From Arthrobacter sp. JZ12 (lineage in GTDB: Bacteria; Actinomycetota; Actinomycetes; Actinomycetales; Micrococcaceae): a DNA stretch of 64,000 bases. Position numbers and translations under genes: made by a program. Below the pieces are notes generated by a model, which was given only the letters and a program-made list of their open reading frames with translations, was not told the origin of the DNA and did no database searches. This document shows, in pieces, positions 40,533 through 49,579 of the stretch. Where the stretch lies: positions 2,170,001 through 2,234,000 of the forward strand of contig NZ_CP045246.1 of assembly GCF_035189165.1 (NCBI RefSeq), written 5' to 3'. Positions within the stretch are counted from its first letter, which is position 1; every line of letters begins with the position of its first letter.

Positions 40533-43172
40533 TTGATAGCTTCCCGTGCCACCAGGTCACTTACCGTCTCATCGCTCGTCACCCTCGCCCTTCTGACGGG
40601 CATGACGCCGGCAATCGCCACTAACGCAGCGACGGCTCCCGCCGAACCTAACCAGGCGACCGCCACCATGCCGGCGCCTGCCTCGGAACCGGGGCCGACG
40701 CCGTCGTCACCGGCCCCGTCACCGTCGCCGTCGCCGTCGGAGGCAAAGGCAGTCGAGCCGACAGCCGACGATTTCCAGAACAACCCCGAACTTCTCGCCG
40801 AGTTGATCGGAGCCCATGGAGCCAGCATGGGTCAGGGAATCGAACGGCTTGAAGTGACCGGTGACGCACAAGAGCCTGCGCAGGGCGAGACACCAGCGCC
40901 GTCGACAAAGTCCGGCAGCGCTTCGGACAGTGTGTCCGGCGCCGCGATGGCGCCGCTCGCAACCAACTACTGGCAGCCGTCGTCGGGCGTTCTGGGAGTT
41001 GATGTCAGCAGCCACCAGGGCGTCGTGAACTGGCGCGGCGCCTGGGATTACGGCTCGCGCTGGGCCTACGTAAAGGCAACCGAAGCCCTCGTCTACAAGA
41101 ATCCGGAATTCGGGCACCAGTACAGCGGAGCCGCCAGTCAGGGAATGCTTCGCGGCGCCTACCACTTCGCCATCCCGAACGTCTCCAGCGGCGCACAGCA
41201 GGCAAACTACTTCGTCGCGAACGGCGGCGGGTGGAGCGCTGATGGCAGAACCCTTCCCCCGCTGCTCGATGTCGAGTACAACCCCTACAAGAGTCTCGGC
41301 AACGACTGCTACAACATGACCCCCGCTCAGATGGTTACCTGGATCCGGGATTTCTCAAACCGGATGGTCACACTGACCGGCCGCAAGCCGATGATCTACA
41401 CCACCACTGACTGGTGGAACCGGTGCACCGGAAGCAGCAGGGCGTTCTCCGACCATGCGCTGCACGTTGCCAGCTACAACAACTACGGCGCCGGCACCCT
41501 TCCGGCGAGCTGGAGCTTCTACAGCGTCTGGCAGTACACGAGCACCGGACCCGTGGTCGGCGACTGGAACCAGTGGAACGGCAACCTGGCGAGCCTGCAG
41601 GCCTTCGCCCGTGGTGGCACTTCGGTTGCTCCTGCTCCGTCGCAGCCGTCTGTGCGGTCGCTGGCCGATATGGTGGCGATCGATTCGGCCGGGAAGCTGT
41701 GGAACTACCCCGCCAACGGCAACGGCGGCTTCGGTAGCCGTTTCCAGATCGGCTCCGGATGGACCGGCATCAAATCGATCAACCCCGCCGACTGGAACGC
41801 CGACGGCACCATCGACCTGCTCACCCAGTGGAACAACGGCACCCTCAGCTACTACCCCGGCCGGGCATCCGGCGGCTTCAACTCACCCATCCAAATCGGA
41901 TCCGGCGGCTGGGACGACATCAGCATCGCCGTCGGCCCCTGGATCAAGGGACAGGGCATGACCATCGTCGGCGCCCGCGCCGACGGCGCCCTCTACTACT
42001 GGCCGCACACCTCCACCCACCGCCTCGGCACCGGAGTGCGCATCGGCTCCGGCTTCACCAACATGCCCATCGTCATGGCCGACCAGAACCTCGACGGACG
42101 CATGGACCTGCTCTCCCGCGACGCCAACAACAACAACCTCCTGCGCTACACCGGCTCAGGAACCGGAACCATCGTCTCCGGCTCCCGCACCACCGTAGGC
42201 ACCGGCTGGGGCACAATCGACGCCGTCAACCCCGTCGACGGCTTCAACGGCACCACCAGCCGCGGACTCATCGGCCGCACCACCACCGGAAACCTCACCT
42301 ACTACCCCTTCACCACCAACGGCTTCGGCAAAGCCACCACCGTCGGAACCCAGTGGAGCAGCTTCACCATCTCCGGAACAGGATTCCCCACCCGCGGCGG
42401 CAGCGCCCCATCGGGAATCTCCCCCAAACCCTCGGTGCGGTCGCTGGCCGATATGGTGGCAATCGATTCGGCCGGGAAGCTGTGGAACTACCCCGCCAAC
42501 GGCAACGGCGTCTTCGGAGCCCGCTTCCAGATCGGATCAAAGTGGACGGGCATCAAGTCCATCAATCCGGCCGACTGGAACGCCGACGGCACCATCGACC
42601 TGCTCGCCCAGTGGACGAACGGTACGCTGAGCTACTACCCCGGACGCCCATCCGGTGGGTTCGGCTCCCCCGTCCAGATCGGCTCCGGCGGGTGGGAAGA
42701 TATCAGCATCTCTGTCGGCCCCTGGGTCAAGGGGCAGGGCATGACCATCGTCGGCGCACGAGCCGACGGCGCCCTTTACTACTGGCCACACACCTCCACC
42801 CACAGCCTAGGCCGCGCGGTCCAGATCGGCCACGGCTTCACCAACATGCCCATTGTCATGGCCGACCAGAACCTCGACGGGCGCATGGACCTGCTCGCCC
42901 GCGACGCAAACAACAACCTGCTGCGTTACACCGGCTCCGGCACCGGCACCATCGTCTCCGGCTCCCGCACCACCGTCGGCACCGGCTGGGAAATCATCGA
43001 CGCCGTCAATCCGGTCGACGGTTTCAACAGCACCACCAGCCGCGGCCTCATCGGCCGCACCACCGCCGGAAACCTCACCTACTACCCCTTCACCACCAAC
43101 GGCTTCGGACGAGCCACCACCGTCGGAACCCAGTGGAGCAGCTTCACCATCTCCGGAACAGGATTCAAGTAG
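40533..43172 (+). CDS. Secreted GH25 lysozyme with two FG-GAP repeat blocks
   Basis: The frame starts at a TTG at 40533 with GGAG eight bases upstream (879 residues). A signal peptide (hydrophobic core residues 11-29) precedes a Pro/Ser/Ala-rich linker (about 30-145). The GH25 muramidase domain (about 150-365) has the catalytic Asp 157 (GVDVSSHQG) and the D-x-E pair at 246-248 (LLDVEYNP). Then come two blocks of about 246 residues, each made of FG-GAP/VCBS-like units (LWNYPANGNGGFG, NPADWNADGTIDLL, MADQNLDGRMDLL). The enzyme cleaves peptidoglycan glycan strands. The repeats probably bind the wall or a surface polymer, as they also occur on the S8 protease. Confidence 0.93.
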   Translation: MIASRATRSLTVSSLVTLALLTGMTPAIATNAATAPAEPNQATATMPAPASEPGPTPSSPAPSPSPSPSEAKAVEPTADDFQNNPELLAELIGAHGASMGQGIERLEVTGDAQEPAQGETPAPSTKSGSASDSVSGAAMAPLATNYWQPSSGVLGVDVSSHQGVVNWRGAWDYGSRWAYVKATEALVYKNPEFGHQYSGAASQGMLRGAYHFAIPNVSSGAQQANYFVANGGGWSADGRTLPPLLDVEYNPYKSLGNDCYNMTPAQMVTWIRDFSNRMVTLTGRKPMIYTTTDWWNRCTGSSRAFSDHALHVASYNNYGAGTLPASWSFYSVWQYTSTGPVVGDWNQWNGNLASLQAFARGGTSVAPAPSQPSVRSLADMVAIDSAGKLWNYPANGNGGFGSRFQIGSGWTGIKSINPADWNADGTIDLLTQWNNGTLSYYPGRASGGFNSPIQIGSGGWDDISIAVGPWIKGQGMTIVGARADGALYYWPHTSTHRLGTGVRIGSGFTNMPIVMADQNLDGRMDLLSRDANNNNLLRYTGSGTGTIVSGSRTTVGTGWGTIDAVNPVDGFNGTTSRGLIGRTTTGNLTYYPFTTNGFGKATTVGTQWSSFTISGTGFPTRGGSAPSGISPKPSVRSLADMVAIDSAGKLWNYPANGNGVFGARFQIGSKWTGIKSINPADWNADGTIDLLAQWTNGTLSYYPGRPSGGFGSPVQIGSGGWEDISISVGPWVKGQGMTIVGARADGALYYWPHTSTHSLGRAVQIGHGFTNMPIVMADQNLDGRMDLLARDANNNLLRYTGSGTGTIVSGSRTTVGTGWEIIDAVNPVDGFNSTTSRGLIGRTTAGNLTYYPFTTNGFGRATTVGTQWSSFTISGTGFK
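41646..42386 (+). repeat. Repeat block A in the lysozyme gene
   Basis: A 741-bp block that encodes one FG-GAP-type module. It begins PSVRSLADMVAIDSAG and ends FTISGTGF. It is highly similar at DNA level to block B (42,429-43,166), with long stretches identical. The blocks differ in length by a single Asn codon in NNNN versus NNN. Confidence 0.9.
42429..43166 (+). repeat. Repeat block B in the lysozyme gene
   Basis: A 738-bp copy of block A, separated from it by 42 bases that encode a short Pro/Ser-rich linker. It reaches the last codons of the gene. The near identity at DNA level suggests recent duplication or continuing gene conversion. Confidence 0.9.
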
Positions 43173-43358
43173 GATTACCGAGGTTTTGAAGACTCGGCGC
43201 TCGGCGGCTGGGATGTAGCTGCAAGGTTCGGGATCGACATAGTGCCTTCGCCTTGTCCCCAGTGTGTCGAGGCCAGCGAAGGAAGATGGCAGTCGCTGAC
43301 AAATATGCGCCTGCATTCGGGTACCTGAACTGGAGTTTCGAGTACGCTGAGGGACGGC

Positions 43359-45140
43359 ATGAAAAACCTAATTAAGATTCTACGCCCGCTTCTCGCCACG
43401 CTACCTGCCGGCAGCCGCCGGTTCCTTCTAGCTTATGGCATCGCAACCGCCTGCTTAGCGGTTCTAGACATGGTCGCCCTGGGCGCGATCGCTCTCATCC
43501 TTCCAGCTTTAGTGACTGGGGATGCTGTTGTTCTTCCCCTGTTGGGTGACGTTTCCGCCACGGTTCTACCCGTTCTCGCGGGTGTGTGTTTGCTCATCCT
43601 TTTGAAGGGTGTGCTTGCAGTGGTTCTCCTGCGTATGGCCACCGCGAGATTCGCGCAGCACGAGGTCTTGATTGGGAACCGACTCTTCGCCGCCTATCTC
43701 GCTTCTCCGTGGTCCGAACGCCTCAAGAAGAACTCGAGCGATCTAGTCCGGATGGTCGACGTGGGCGTCGGCATGACCGTTGCTGGTGTCCTCATTCCCG
43801 CAATGACGTTGTTCGGTGAGTTTGGAACACTCCTTGCAATCATCGTCGTACTGTTCCTAGCGGAACCGATCATTGCAGTTGTGACACTTCTCTACCTTGG
43901 ACTGGTCGCTTTCCTTCTTTCCCGGGTCATCTCGCCGAAGGCTGTGCAGGCTGGTAGGGACAACAGGCAGTGGTCCAGTAAAACCGTCATGATGCTGACC
44001 GAAGCAATGAGCGCCCTCAAGGAGCTAACTCTGGCGGGGAGAGCTCCTGATGTGCAGGAGAGGGTAAACCTGACTCGGACGCACAGCTCTCGGGCGCGCG
44101 CGCGATCCATCTTCCTGAATCAGGTTCCGCGCTACGTTCTCGAGACAGCACTGGTCGTCGGGTTTGCTCTCGTTGGAAGTGTCGGACTAATCACCGGCGG
44201 AACCGCGGGAGCGGTCAGCGCCGTCGGCCTCTTCGCTGTTGCTGGCTTCCGCCTCGTGCCGTCCCTCACCCGCCTCCAGGCTGTTCAATCCCAGGCGAAT
44301 TCGAGCGCATCATTCGCGAACAACGTGATAAAGGATATCCGCGACAGCGACGCGCTACTCGCCGCAAGAGAACGTGATCGACCTCAACAACGGCTCAGCC
44401 CAGGCAGGATCGACATCGAGTTGCTGGACGTAAGCTATGCGTACCCAAATGCTGAGGTCCGAGCGCTCGATTGCGTGAATATCACCATTCCCGCCGGTAG
44501 TCATGTGGCCTTTGTCGGTTCCTCTGGTGCGGGGAAATCCACTCTCATAGACCTGCTTCTCGGTCTACTCGAGCCCAGCAGCGGCCATATCAAAGTTGGC
44601 GGGACAAGCATGGATCTAGTCTTGGATGACTGGCGCAAGCGCATCGGTTATGTCCCTCAGGAAGTGTCCCTATTCGACGCGACCGTCGGTCAGAATGTCG
44701 CTCTCACCTGGAATCCCTCCAAGGTCGACCCGAACAAGGTGCGAGCGGCCCTTCGTCGTGCACAACTTCTCGAGACAATTGAAAACCGGCCCGGTGGCAT
44801 CGATGCGATGGTCGCGGAGCGGGGACTCTCCCTTTCAGGCGGGCAACGGCAGCGTCTCGGCATCGCCCGAGCACTATATGACAATCCGAACGTACTGGTC
44901 ATGGACGAAGCGACGAGCGCGCTGGACACCACCACCGAGGCTGCTGTGACTACCGCAATTCGAGAACTTCACGGCGAAGTGACTGTTATCACCGTGGCTC
45001 ACAGACTATCGACCATCAGGAATGCAGACATCGTTTTCTTCATGAAAGACGGACGGGTCGAAGCCCATGGCTCTTTCAATGAGGTGGTGGCGCAAGTACC
45101 TGATTTTGCGCGGCAAGCAGCGCTGGCTGGTTTAAGCTGA
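43359..45140 (+). CDS. ABC exporter, MsbA/PglK-like flippase
   Basis: A 593-residue half-transporter. The N-terminal domain has about six membrane helices (to residue about 320). The nucleotide-binding domain has Walker A GSSGAGKST (near 388), the signature LSGGQRQRLGIAR (near 489), Walker B VLVMDEATSALD and an H-loop (TVAHRLST). Dimers of this type flip lipid-linked glycans or export lipids. It starts the polysaccharide locus and its end overlaps the convergent glycosyltransferase by nine bases. Substrate: probably a lipid-linked oligosaccharide, inferred from the context. Confidence 0.85.
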   Translation: MKNLIKILRPLLATLPAGSRRFLLAYGIATACLAVLDMVALGAIALILPALVTGDAVVLPLLGDVSATVLPVLAGVCLLILLKGVLAVVLLRMATARFAQHEVLIGNRLFAAYLASPWSERLKKNSSDLVRMVDVGVGMTVAGVLIPAMTLFGEFGTLLAIIVVLFLAEPIIAVVTLLYLGLVAFLLSRVISPKAVQAGRDNRQWSSKTVMMLTEAMSALKELTLAGRAPDVQERVNLTRTHSSRARARSIFLNQVPRYVLETALVVGFALVGSVGLITGGTAGAVSAVGLFAVAGFRLVPSLTRLQAVQSQANSSASFANNVIKDIRDSDALLAARERDRPQQRLSPGRIDIELLDVSYAYPNAEVRALDCVNITIPAGSHVAFVGSSGAGKSTLIDLLLGLLEPSSGHIKVGGTSMDLVLDDWRKRIGYVPQEVSLFDATVGQNVALTWNPSKVDPNKVRAALRRAQLLETIENRPGGIDAMVAERGLSLSGGQRQRLGIARALYDNPNVLVMDEATSALDTTTEAAVTTAIRELHGEVTVITVAHRLSTIRNADIVFFMKDGRVEAHGSFNEVVAQVPDFARQAALAGLS

Positions 45141-46121
45141 CTGACGGTAAATCGACGCAAGCTTTTGAACAACAACATTCGGCGCGTGATAAGTCTCTAT
45201 CCACTTGCGTGCTTGTAGCTGCTTCGCCATGCCCAGTGGATCTTCGATGACCGAAGCCACTTTGACTGCCAAGTCCTCCTGGCTTGCCCCGCGAAGTACG
45301 GGCACTGGCTCAGGGTAATACCCGGGTGTCAGGCCAGCCACCAGGGGAACACCTATAGCGAGACTTTGTAGCTCGCTCATCGCTAGGATTCCTGATGTCT
45401 GACCCACCACACAGTGAGCCCCTGCGAGCCATCGCAAGTAATCTGGCTTGGGCATCCTCGGAACCAGTTCGACTCCACGCCGACTTGCTTCTGCGGCGTA
45501 ATCCCCCCAATCGAGACCGACCATACGCACTGTAGGTCCCACCACTTGGCGAATCTTCGAAAGAAGCTCAAGCTGCTGCTCGCCACCCTTAGAACCGTCC
45601 CAGCGGGAGGCGAATGCAATTGACGGTTGACTCGACGGCTTCCAAGCAGGCAATTCTCCCAGATTCACTGGGTTGGGCAGATATATCGCATCGCCTCGCG
45701 CCTTTTCTGCATGCACCTTTAGATCGGGAGTGGAATACAAGACGGCAGAAGCATTATCGGCCCCCCACTGAATCCTGTCGCGCTGTGCGGTGTCGTAATA
45801 GAACGTACGGATGTCTGTCCCGTGCAAGTGAACGATAAAGGGCTTCCTTGGCCACTTGGTAAGGACGTCCAGTCTGGTCCCGAAGTGAACATGTAGTAAG
45901 TCAGCACCCAAGCTTCCAAGTAGACGCCGAGCGGTCCAGCCTGACACGCTTGCGCTCGTTCTCGCTGCACTAATGAAATTGGTTCCATCGCTGCTTGTGT
46001 CCCGCATCGGTAGGTGCCGCCACGGTCGTCCGGCAGCCCGACCGTACTGAACAAGAGTGGAGCCGACGTCGGCACAATCGTAAAGATGAAGCACCCGGGG
46101 TTCAGTATGACGGTCAAACAT
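45132..46121 (-). CDS. Glycosyltransferase (GT4-like)
   Basis: A 329-residue protein with a Rossmann-like N-terminal domain that holds LLHVHFGTRLDVL and FIVHLHGTD. The C-terminal domain includes SRWDGSKGG (donor phosphate loop), MPKPDYLRWLAGAHCVVGQT and LQSLAIGVPLVAGL, as in GT-B enzymes of family 4. It is shorter than most GT4 enzymes. It reads against the flanking genes and is divergent from the tandem glycosyltransferase pair. Donor and acceptor sugars cannot be told from the sequence. Confidence 0.75.
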   Translation of the reverse strand: MFDRHTEPRVLHLYDCADVGSTLVQYGRAAGRPWRHLPMRDTSSDGTNFISAARTSASVSGWTARRLLGSLGADLLHVHFGTRLDVLTKWPRKPFIVHLHGTDIRTFYYDTAQRDRIQWGADNASAVLYSTPDLKVHAEKARGDAIYLPNPVNLGELPAWKPSSQPSIAFASRWDGSKGGEQQLELLSKIRQVVGPTVRMVGLDWGDYAAEASRRGVELVPRMPKPDYLRWLAGAHCVVGQTSGILAMSELQSLAIGVPLVAGLTPGYYPEPVPVLRGASQEDLAVKVASVIEDPLGMAKQLQARKWIETYHAPNVVVQKLASIYRQSA

Positions 46122-46204
46122 GTTCCGAACCTAGCAGACCTCATCGTCGCTCCGGAGCTCGTCCACTGTAGAGTTGCTAGCGGCCATTCGGACGGAAGAT
46201 ATTG

Positions 46205-47545
46205 ATGACTGTGCAAAAGCGCCCACACCTCCTATATGTAGCTTGGGGGTTCCCTCCTTCACGCAGTGCTGGGGTCTATCGTGCACTCGCAACAGCTAAC
46301 GCATTCGCGCGCAGTGGGTGGGACGTCACCGTTCTCACAGCTAGCCGGGAAGTATTCGAGTATCAGACGGACGTTGACACTGAACTGGAATCGCTGATCG
46401 ACCCCGCTATTCATGTAGTACGGGTACCATTCAGTTGGATTCGGGGAGAGCCAGATGTCTCCCGGTGGTCCCGCCTGCGCATCGCCTCAAATCTGCTGTG
46501 GACTTATCTGCGTGCTAAGTGGGACTTGGTGAATTTTCCCGAGCCGGTGTATGGCGCTTGGGCACGCCACCTCATTGAGTCAACGAACAGGGTGCACCGA
46601 CAGAAGCCTGTAGACCTGGTGATCGGCACTGCCAATCCGAACGTAGATTTCGTACCCGGTTGGCACCTCCACAGGAAAGCGGGTGTGCCTTACGTCATGG
46701 ACTATCGCGACACATGGCATCTTGACGTTTACCGCGACAAGCGAATCGGATCGCTTCGCGCCCGCTCGGCTTCAAAAGAACGCCAGCTGCTTAGACGCGC
46801 TGCCGAAGCGTGGTTCGTGAACCGTCCGATCCGCGACTGGCACGCCCGGGAGTACCCGGAGGCTTCGGAGAACTACCACGTCGTTGCTAATGCGTTCGAT
46901 GACGAGTTTGCTGAGAAGTTCGCCGGGCTGCAACCCTCTGTCGTCGGCCCGTCGAAGAGGGGGTTGGTATTCGGCTACCTTGGCACCGTTTACGGGCCAA
47001 TGCCACTCAAAGAGACTCTGGAAGGTTGGCGCAAAGCTCGACAGGAATCACAACTCGTGGCCGCCTCCCGCCTCGTTTTTAAGGGAAGGCTAGGGCACTT
47101 TGCGGAACCGGATCCCAGGGTCTTGGCACTTCTGCAGGAGTATCGCGCTGACGCCGTTTATTACGAGGGCCCCGTGAGCAAAACCGAGGTAGCCACTGCA
47201 TATAAGCAATTCGACGCGCTGCTGCTGATTCTTGGCCACAGCAAGTACGTTACAAGCGGGAAAGTCTTTGAGTATGCCGCTACCGGCTTGCCCATAGCTT
47301 CATTGCATCACCCAGAGACAGCTGCAACAGACGTCCTGCGGGGCCGGGGTGACTGGTTCCCGATGAATGAGGTCAGCGTGAATGAAGCCTGCAGGGTACT
47401 GCTCACCACCGCGGAACGAGCCGCCACGATGACTTCAGAGGACTACGCAAAGAATCAGCAGTGGGCGGGCCACCTCTCGCGAGAGCGACAATTAAAGCTA
47501 CGAATTGAGCACTTGTCCGCACTGGCCAATAGGGTGGACGCCTGA
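46205..47545 (+). CDS. Glycosyltransferase, first of a tandem pair
   Basis: I place the start at the ATG at 46205; a TTG one codon earlier is also possible. The 446-residue protein has a GT-B fold: N-terminal LLYVAWGFPPSRSAGVYRAL (a GT4-type donor loop), then VDFVPGWHLHRKAGVPYVMD and DYRDTWHLDVY, and the C-terminal donor-binding half LVFGYLGTVYGPMPL, VYYEGPVSKTEVATAY, and VTSGKVFEYAATGLPIA with the E-x7-E type region. The next gene encodes a close paralogue. The pair probably adds similar sugars in the surface glycan, or arose by recent duplication. Confidence 0.8.
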   Translation: MTVQKRPHLLYVAWGFPPSRSAGVYRALATANAFARSGWDVTVLTASREVFEYQTDVDTELESLIDPAIHVVRVPFSWIRGEPDVSRWSRLRIASNLLWTYLRAKWDLVNFPEPVYGAWARHLIESTNRVHRQKPVDLVIGTANPNVDFVPGWHLHRKAGVPYVMDYRDTWHLDVYRDKRIGSLRARSASKERQLLRRAAEAWFVNRPIRDWHAREYPEASENYHVVANAFDDEFAEKFAGLQPSVVGPSKRGLVFGYLGTVYGPMPLKETLEGWRKARQESQLVAASRLVFKGRLGHFAEPDPRVLALLQEYRADAVYYEGPVSKTEVATAYKQFDALLLILGHSKYVTSGKVFEYAATGLPIASLHHPETAATDVLRGRGDWFPMNEVSVNEACRVLLTTAERAATMTSEDYAKNQQWAGHLSRERQLKLRIEHLSALANRVDA

Positions 47546-47735
47546 TCGGGTTGCAGCGCCACACAATATGTAGCCGATTCCGCGGTTGGGCAAGCCCCAG
47601 AGCCCTCACGAAACTCACGGCGTGCCCTCCAGCGCAGCAGGCGCAGCGTGCACCGCGGCGGCGCCGAAAAATGAACGATAGCTGTAGAGCCGCTGTAGAG
47701 TTTGAAGGCCTGCATCGACGAATGGAGAACCGCGT

Positions 47736-49082
47736 ATGAAAGCCGATGGACGACCGCACCTTCTATACGTCGCGTGGGGGTATCCTCCTTCCCGCGGTGC
47801 GGGAGTTTATAGGGCACTTGCTACGGCAAACGCTTTCGCCCAGAGCGGATGGAAAGTAACGGTGCTCACGGCGAGCCGGGAAGTTTTCGAGTACCAAACC
47901 GGGATTGATAGTGATCTCGAGAAAACCATCGATCCGCGAATCGATATCATAAGGGTGCCCTTCAACTCCATGAGAAGTGAACCAAACCTGGTCAAGTGGT
48001 CCCGAACGCGTGTGAGTTCGAACCTCCTCTGGTCTTATCTAAGTGGGCAGAAGGACCGCATTTCTTTTCCAGAACCCGTATACGGAGGATGGCGCCACGC
48101 GCTGGTGAGCGCTACCGATCAAGTTCAACGCACAAATCCCATTGATTTGGTACTCGGCACCGCAAACCCAAATGTAGATTTCGTCCCCGGCTGGCACCTG
48201 CACAAAAAGGCAGGAGTGCCATACGTTATGGACTACAGAGACGCTTGGCACTTAGATGTCTTTTCCGGCCAGAGGGTCGGCTCTCATCACTCCTGGTCTG
48301 CACGCCTCGAAAAGCGATACTTAGAACATGCTGCTGAGGCCTGGTTCGTGAATGCAGCAATCCGAGCCTGGCACGTCCAGGAGCATCCGGACCGCGCTCA
48401 TAAATTCCGTGTGGTGGCGAATGCATTTGATGAGGTGTTCGCGTCTAGTTTCAGGGGTATGCAGCCCCGCGCGAACAACACGCATAGCGGCGGACTGATA
48501 TTCGGTTACCTCGGAACCATATACGGCCCGATACCGTTACGAGAATGTTTGGACGGTTGGAGAATGGCGCGGTCACGGTCTGACCTATTGGAAAAGTCCC
48601 GTCTAGTTTTCCGTGGAAGACTGGGGCATTATTCTGATCCCGATCCTAAAGTTCTAGCATTACTGAATGCTTATGCCAAGGATGGAGTTTCCTACGAGGG
48701 ACCAGTCAGCAAGACTGAAGTGGCGACGGTATATTCTCAGTTCGATGCACTCTTACTAGCACTTGCCGGCAGCAAGTACGTCACGAGTGGCAAGGTGTTC
48801 GAATATGCAGCCACAGGTTTGCCCATTGCTTCTGTTCACGATCCACAAAGCGCCGCCAGCACCGTGTTGCAGGACCGGAACGATTGGTACCCTGTCAGCG
48901 AAGTTTCTGCGCAAGCTGCCTGTGAGGTGTTCCTAAAAACGGCAGCACGAGCGACCCAAATGACCGCCGAGGATTATGCGAGAAACCAGGAGTGGGCCTC
49001 CCATCTCACTCGAGAAAGACAGCTATTGCCGCGAATACGGCATTTGGAAGAATCGGTCATCAGAAAGGATCAGGTTTCGTGA
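47736..49082 (+). CDS. Glycosyltransferase, second of a tandem pair
   Basis: A 448-residue paralogue of the preceding gene, with most motifs conserved (LLYVAWGYPPSRGAGVYRAL, VPFNSMRSEPNLVKWSRTRV, VDFVPGWHLHKKAGVPYVMD, FEYAATGLPIASVHD). The two proteins look more than half identical and align without large gaps. The stop overlaps the GTG of the next gene by four bases (GTGA), so the two are probably translated together. The specific sugar is unknown. Confidence 0.8.
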   Translation: MKADGRPHLLYVAWGYPPSRGAGVYRALATANAFAQSGWKVTVLTASREVFEYQTGIDSDLEKTIDPRIDIIRVPFNSMRSEPNLVKWSRTRVSSNLLWSYLSGQKDRISFPEPVYGGWRHALVSATDQVQRTNPIDLVLGTANPNVDFVPGWHLHKKAGVPYVMDYRDAWHLDVFSGQRVGSHHSWSARLEKRYLEHAAEAWFVNAAIRAWHVQEHPDRAHKFRVVANAFDEVFASSFRGMQPRANNTHSGGLIFGYLGTIYGPIPLRECLDGWRMARSRSDLLEKSRLVFRGRLGHYSDPDPKVLALLNAYAKDGVSYEGPVSKTEVATVYSQFDALLLALAGSKYVTSGKVFEYAATGLPIASVHDPQSAASTVLQDRNDWYPVSEVSAQAACEVFLKTAARATQMTAEDYARNQEWASHLTRERQLLPRIRHLEESVIRKDQVS

Positions 49083-49579
49083 TTTCGCCTCTCCGAATTG
49101 CAGTTATCGTAGGATCTGAAAGCGATCCAGAGGACTTGTTCCGCTCGGCGCTCGGCGGAAAACCTATCAATCACGCATTGGCTGAAGCCTCGGGCAGACA
49201 GATCGAACTGATTGTGATTAGTTGGTTGCCTTGCGCCGACATCAGATGTATCGCAATCTCGAAGCTTGATCGGTCAAGACCGTTTATTGACCGATTCCTG
49301 GGACTGATTCGTGCTCGCTCGGCTCATGCTTTGCTGCAGAAACATCCGCTAGGGCGACTGCTGAACTCGGTGGGCCCTCTCGACCAGTCAAGGGTTTTCT
49401 GGAGGGCAGTCCAAAAGAATGAAACTGCACTGTCCGCCCTTCGCTCTGCTGACTTCCTTGTCGCCGCGGATTTAGCTGCCGTCAGGACGGCTTGGAAGAT
49501 GCGGCGACAACAGCCATCTATTGATGCATACTTCGGCCTTAGCGCGGCTTTGAAAGTACTTGCTAAGAGGCTCGCATAG
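49079..49579 (+). CDS. Hypothetical protein coupled to the glycosyltransferase pair
   Basis: The GTG at 49079 overlaps the preceding stop by four bases and gives 166 residues. The protein begins like a Rossmann strand (LRIAVIVGSESDPEDLF) and contains HALAEASGRQIELIVISWLP, which could be the start of a glycosyltransferase-type fold, but it is too short for a full enzyme. Its 3' end overlaps the convergent gene by 17 bases. It may be a remnant of a third glycosyltransferase or a small accessory protein. No family is recognised. Confidence 0.5.
   Translation: MISPLRIAVIVGSESDPEDLFRSALGGKPINHALAEASGRQIELIVISWLPCADIRCIAISKLDRSRPFIDRFLGLIRARSAHALLQKHPLGRLLNSVGPLDQSRVFWRAVQKNETALSALRSADFLVAADLAAVRTAWKMRRQQPSIDAYFGLSAALKVLAKRLA

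Noticed and set aside
41759..43189. 476-codon plus-strand frame rich in Arg and His over the lysozyme gene
   Set aside because: The composition (HRRR, RRHH repeats) is typical of an alternative frame of a GC-rich repeat. The lysozyme frame has clear catalytic motifs.
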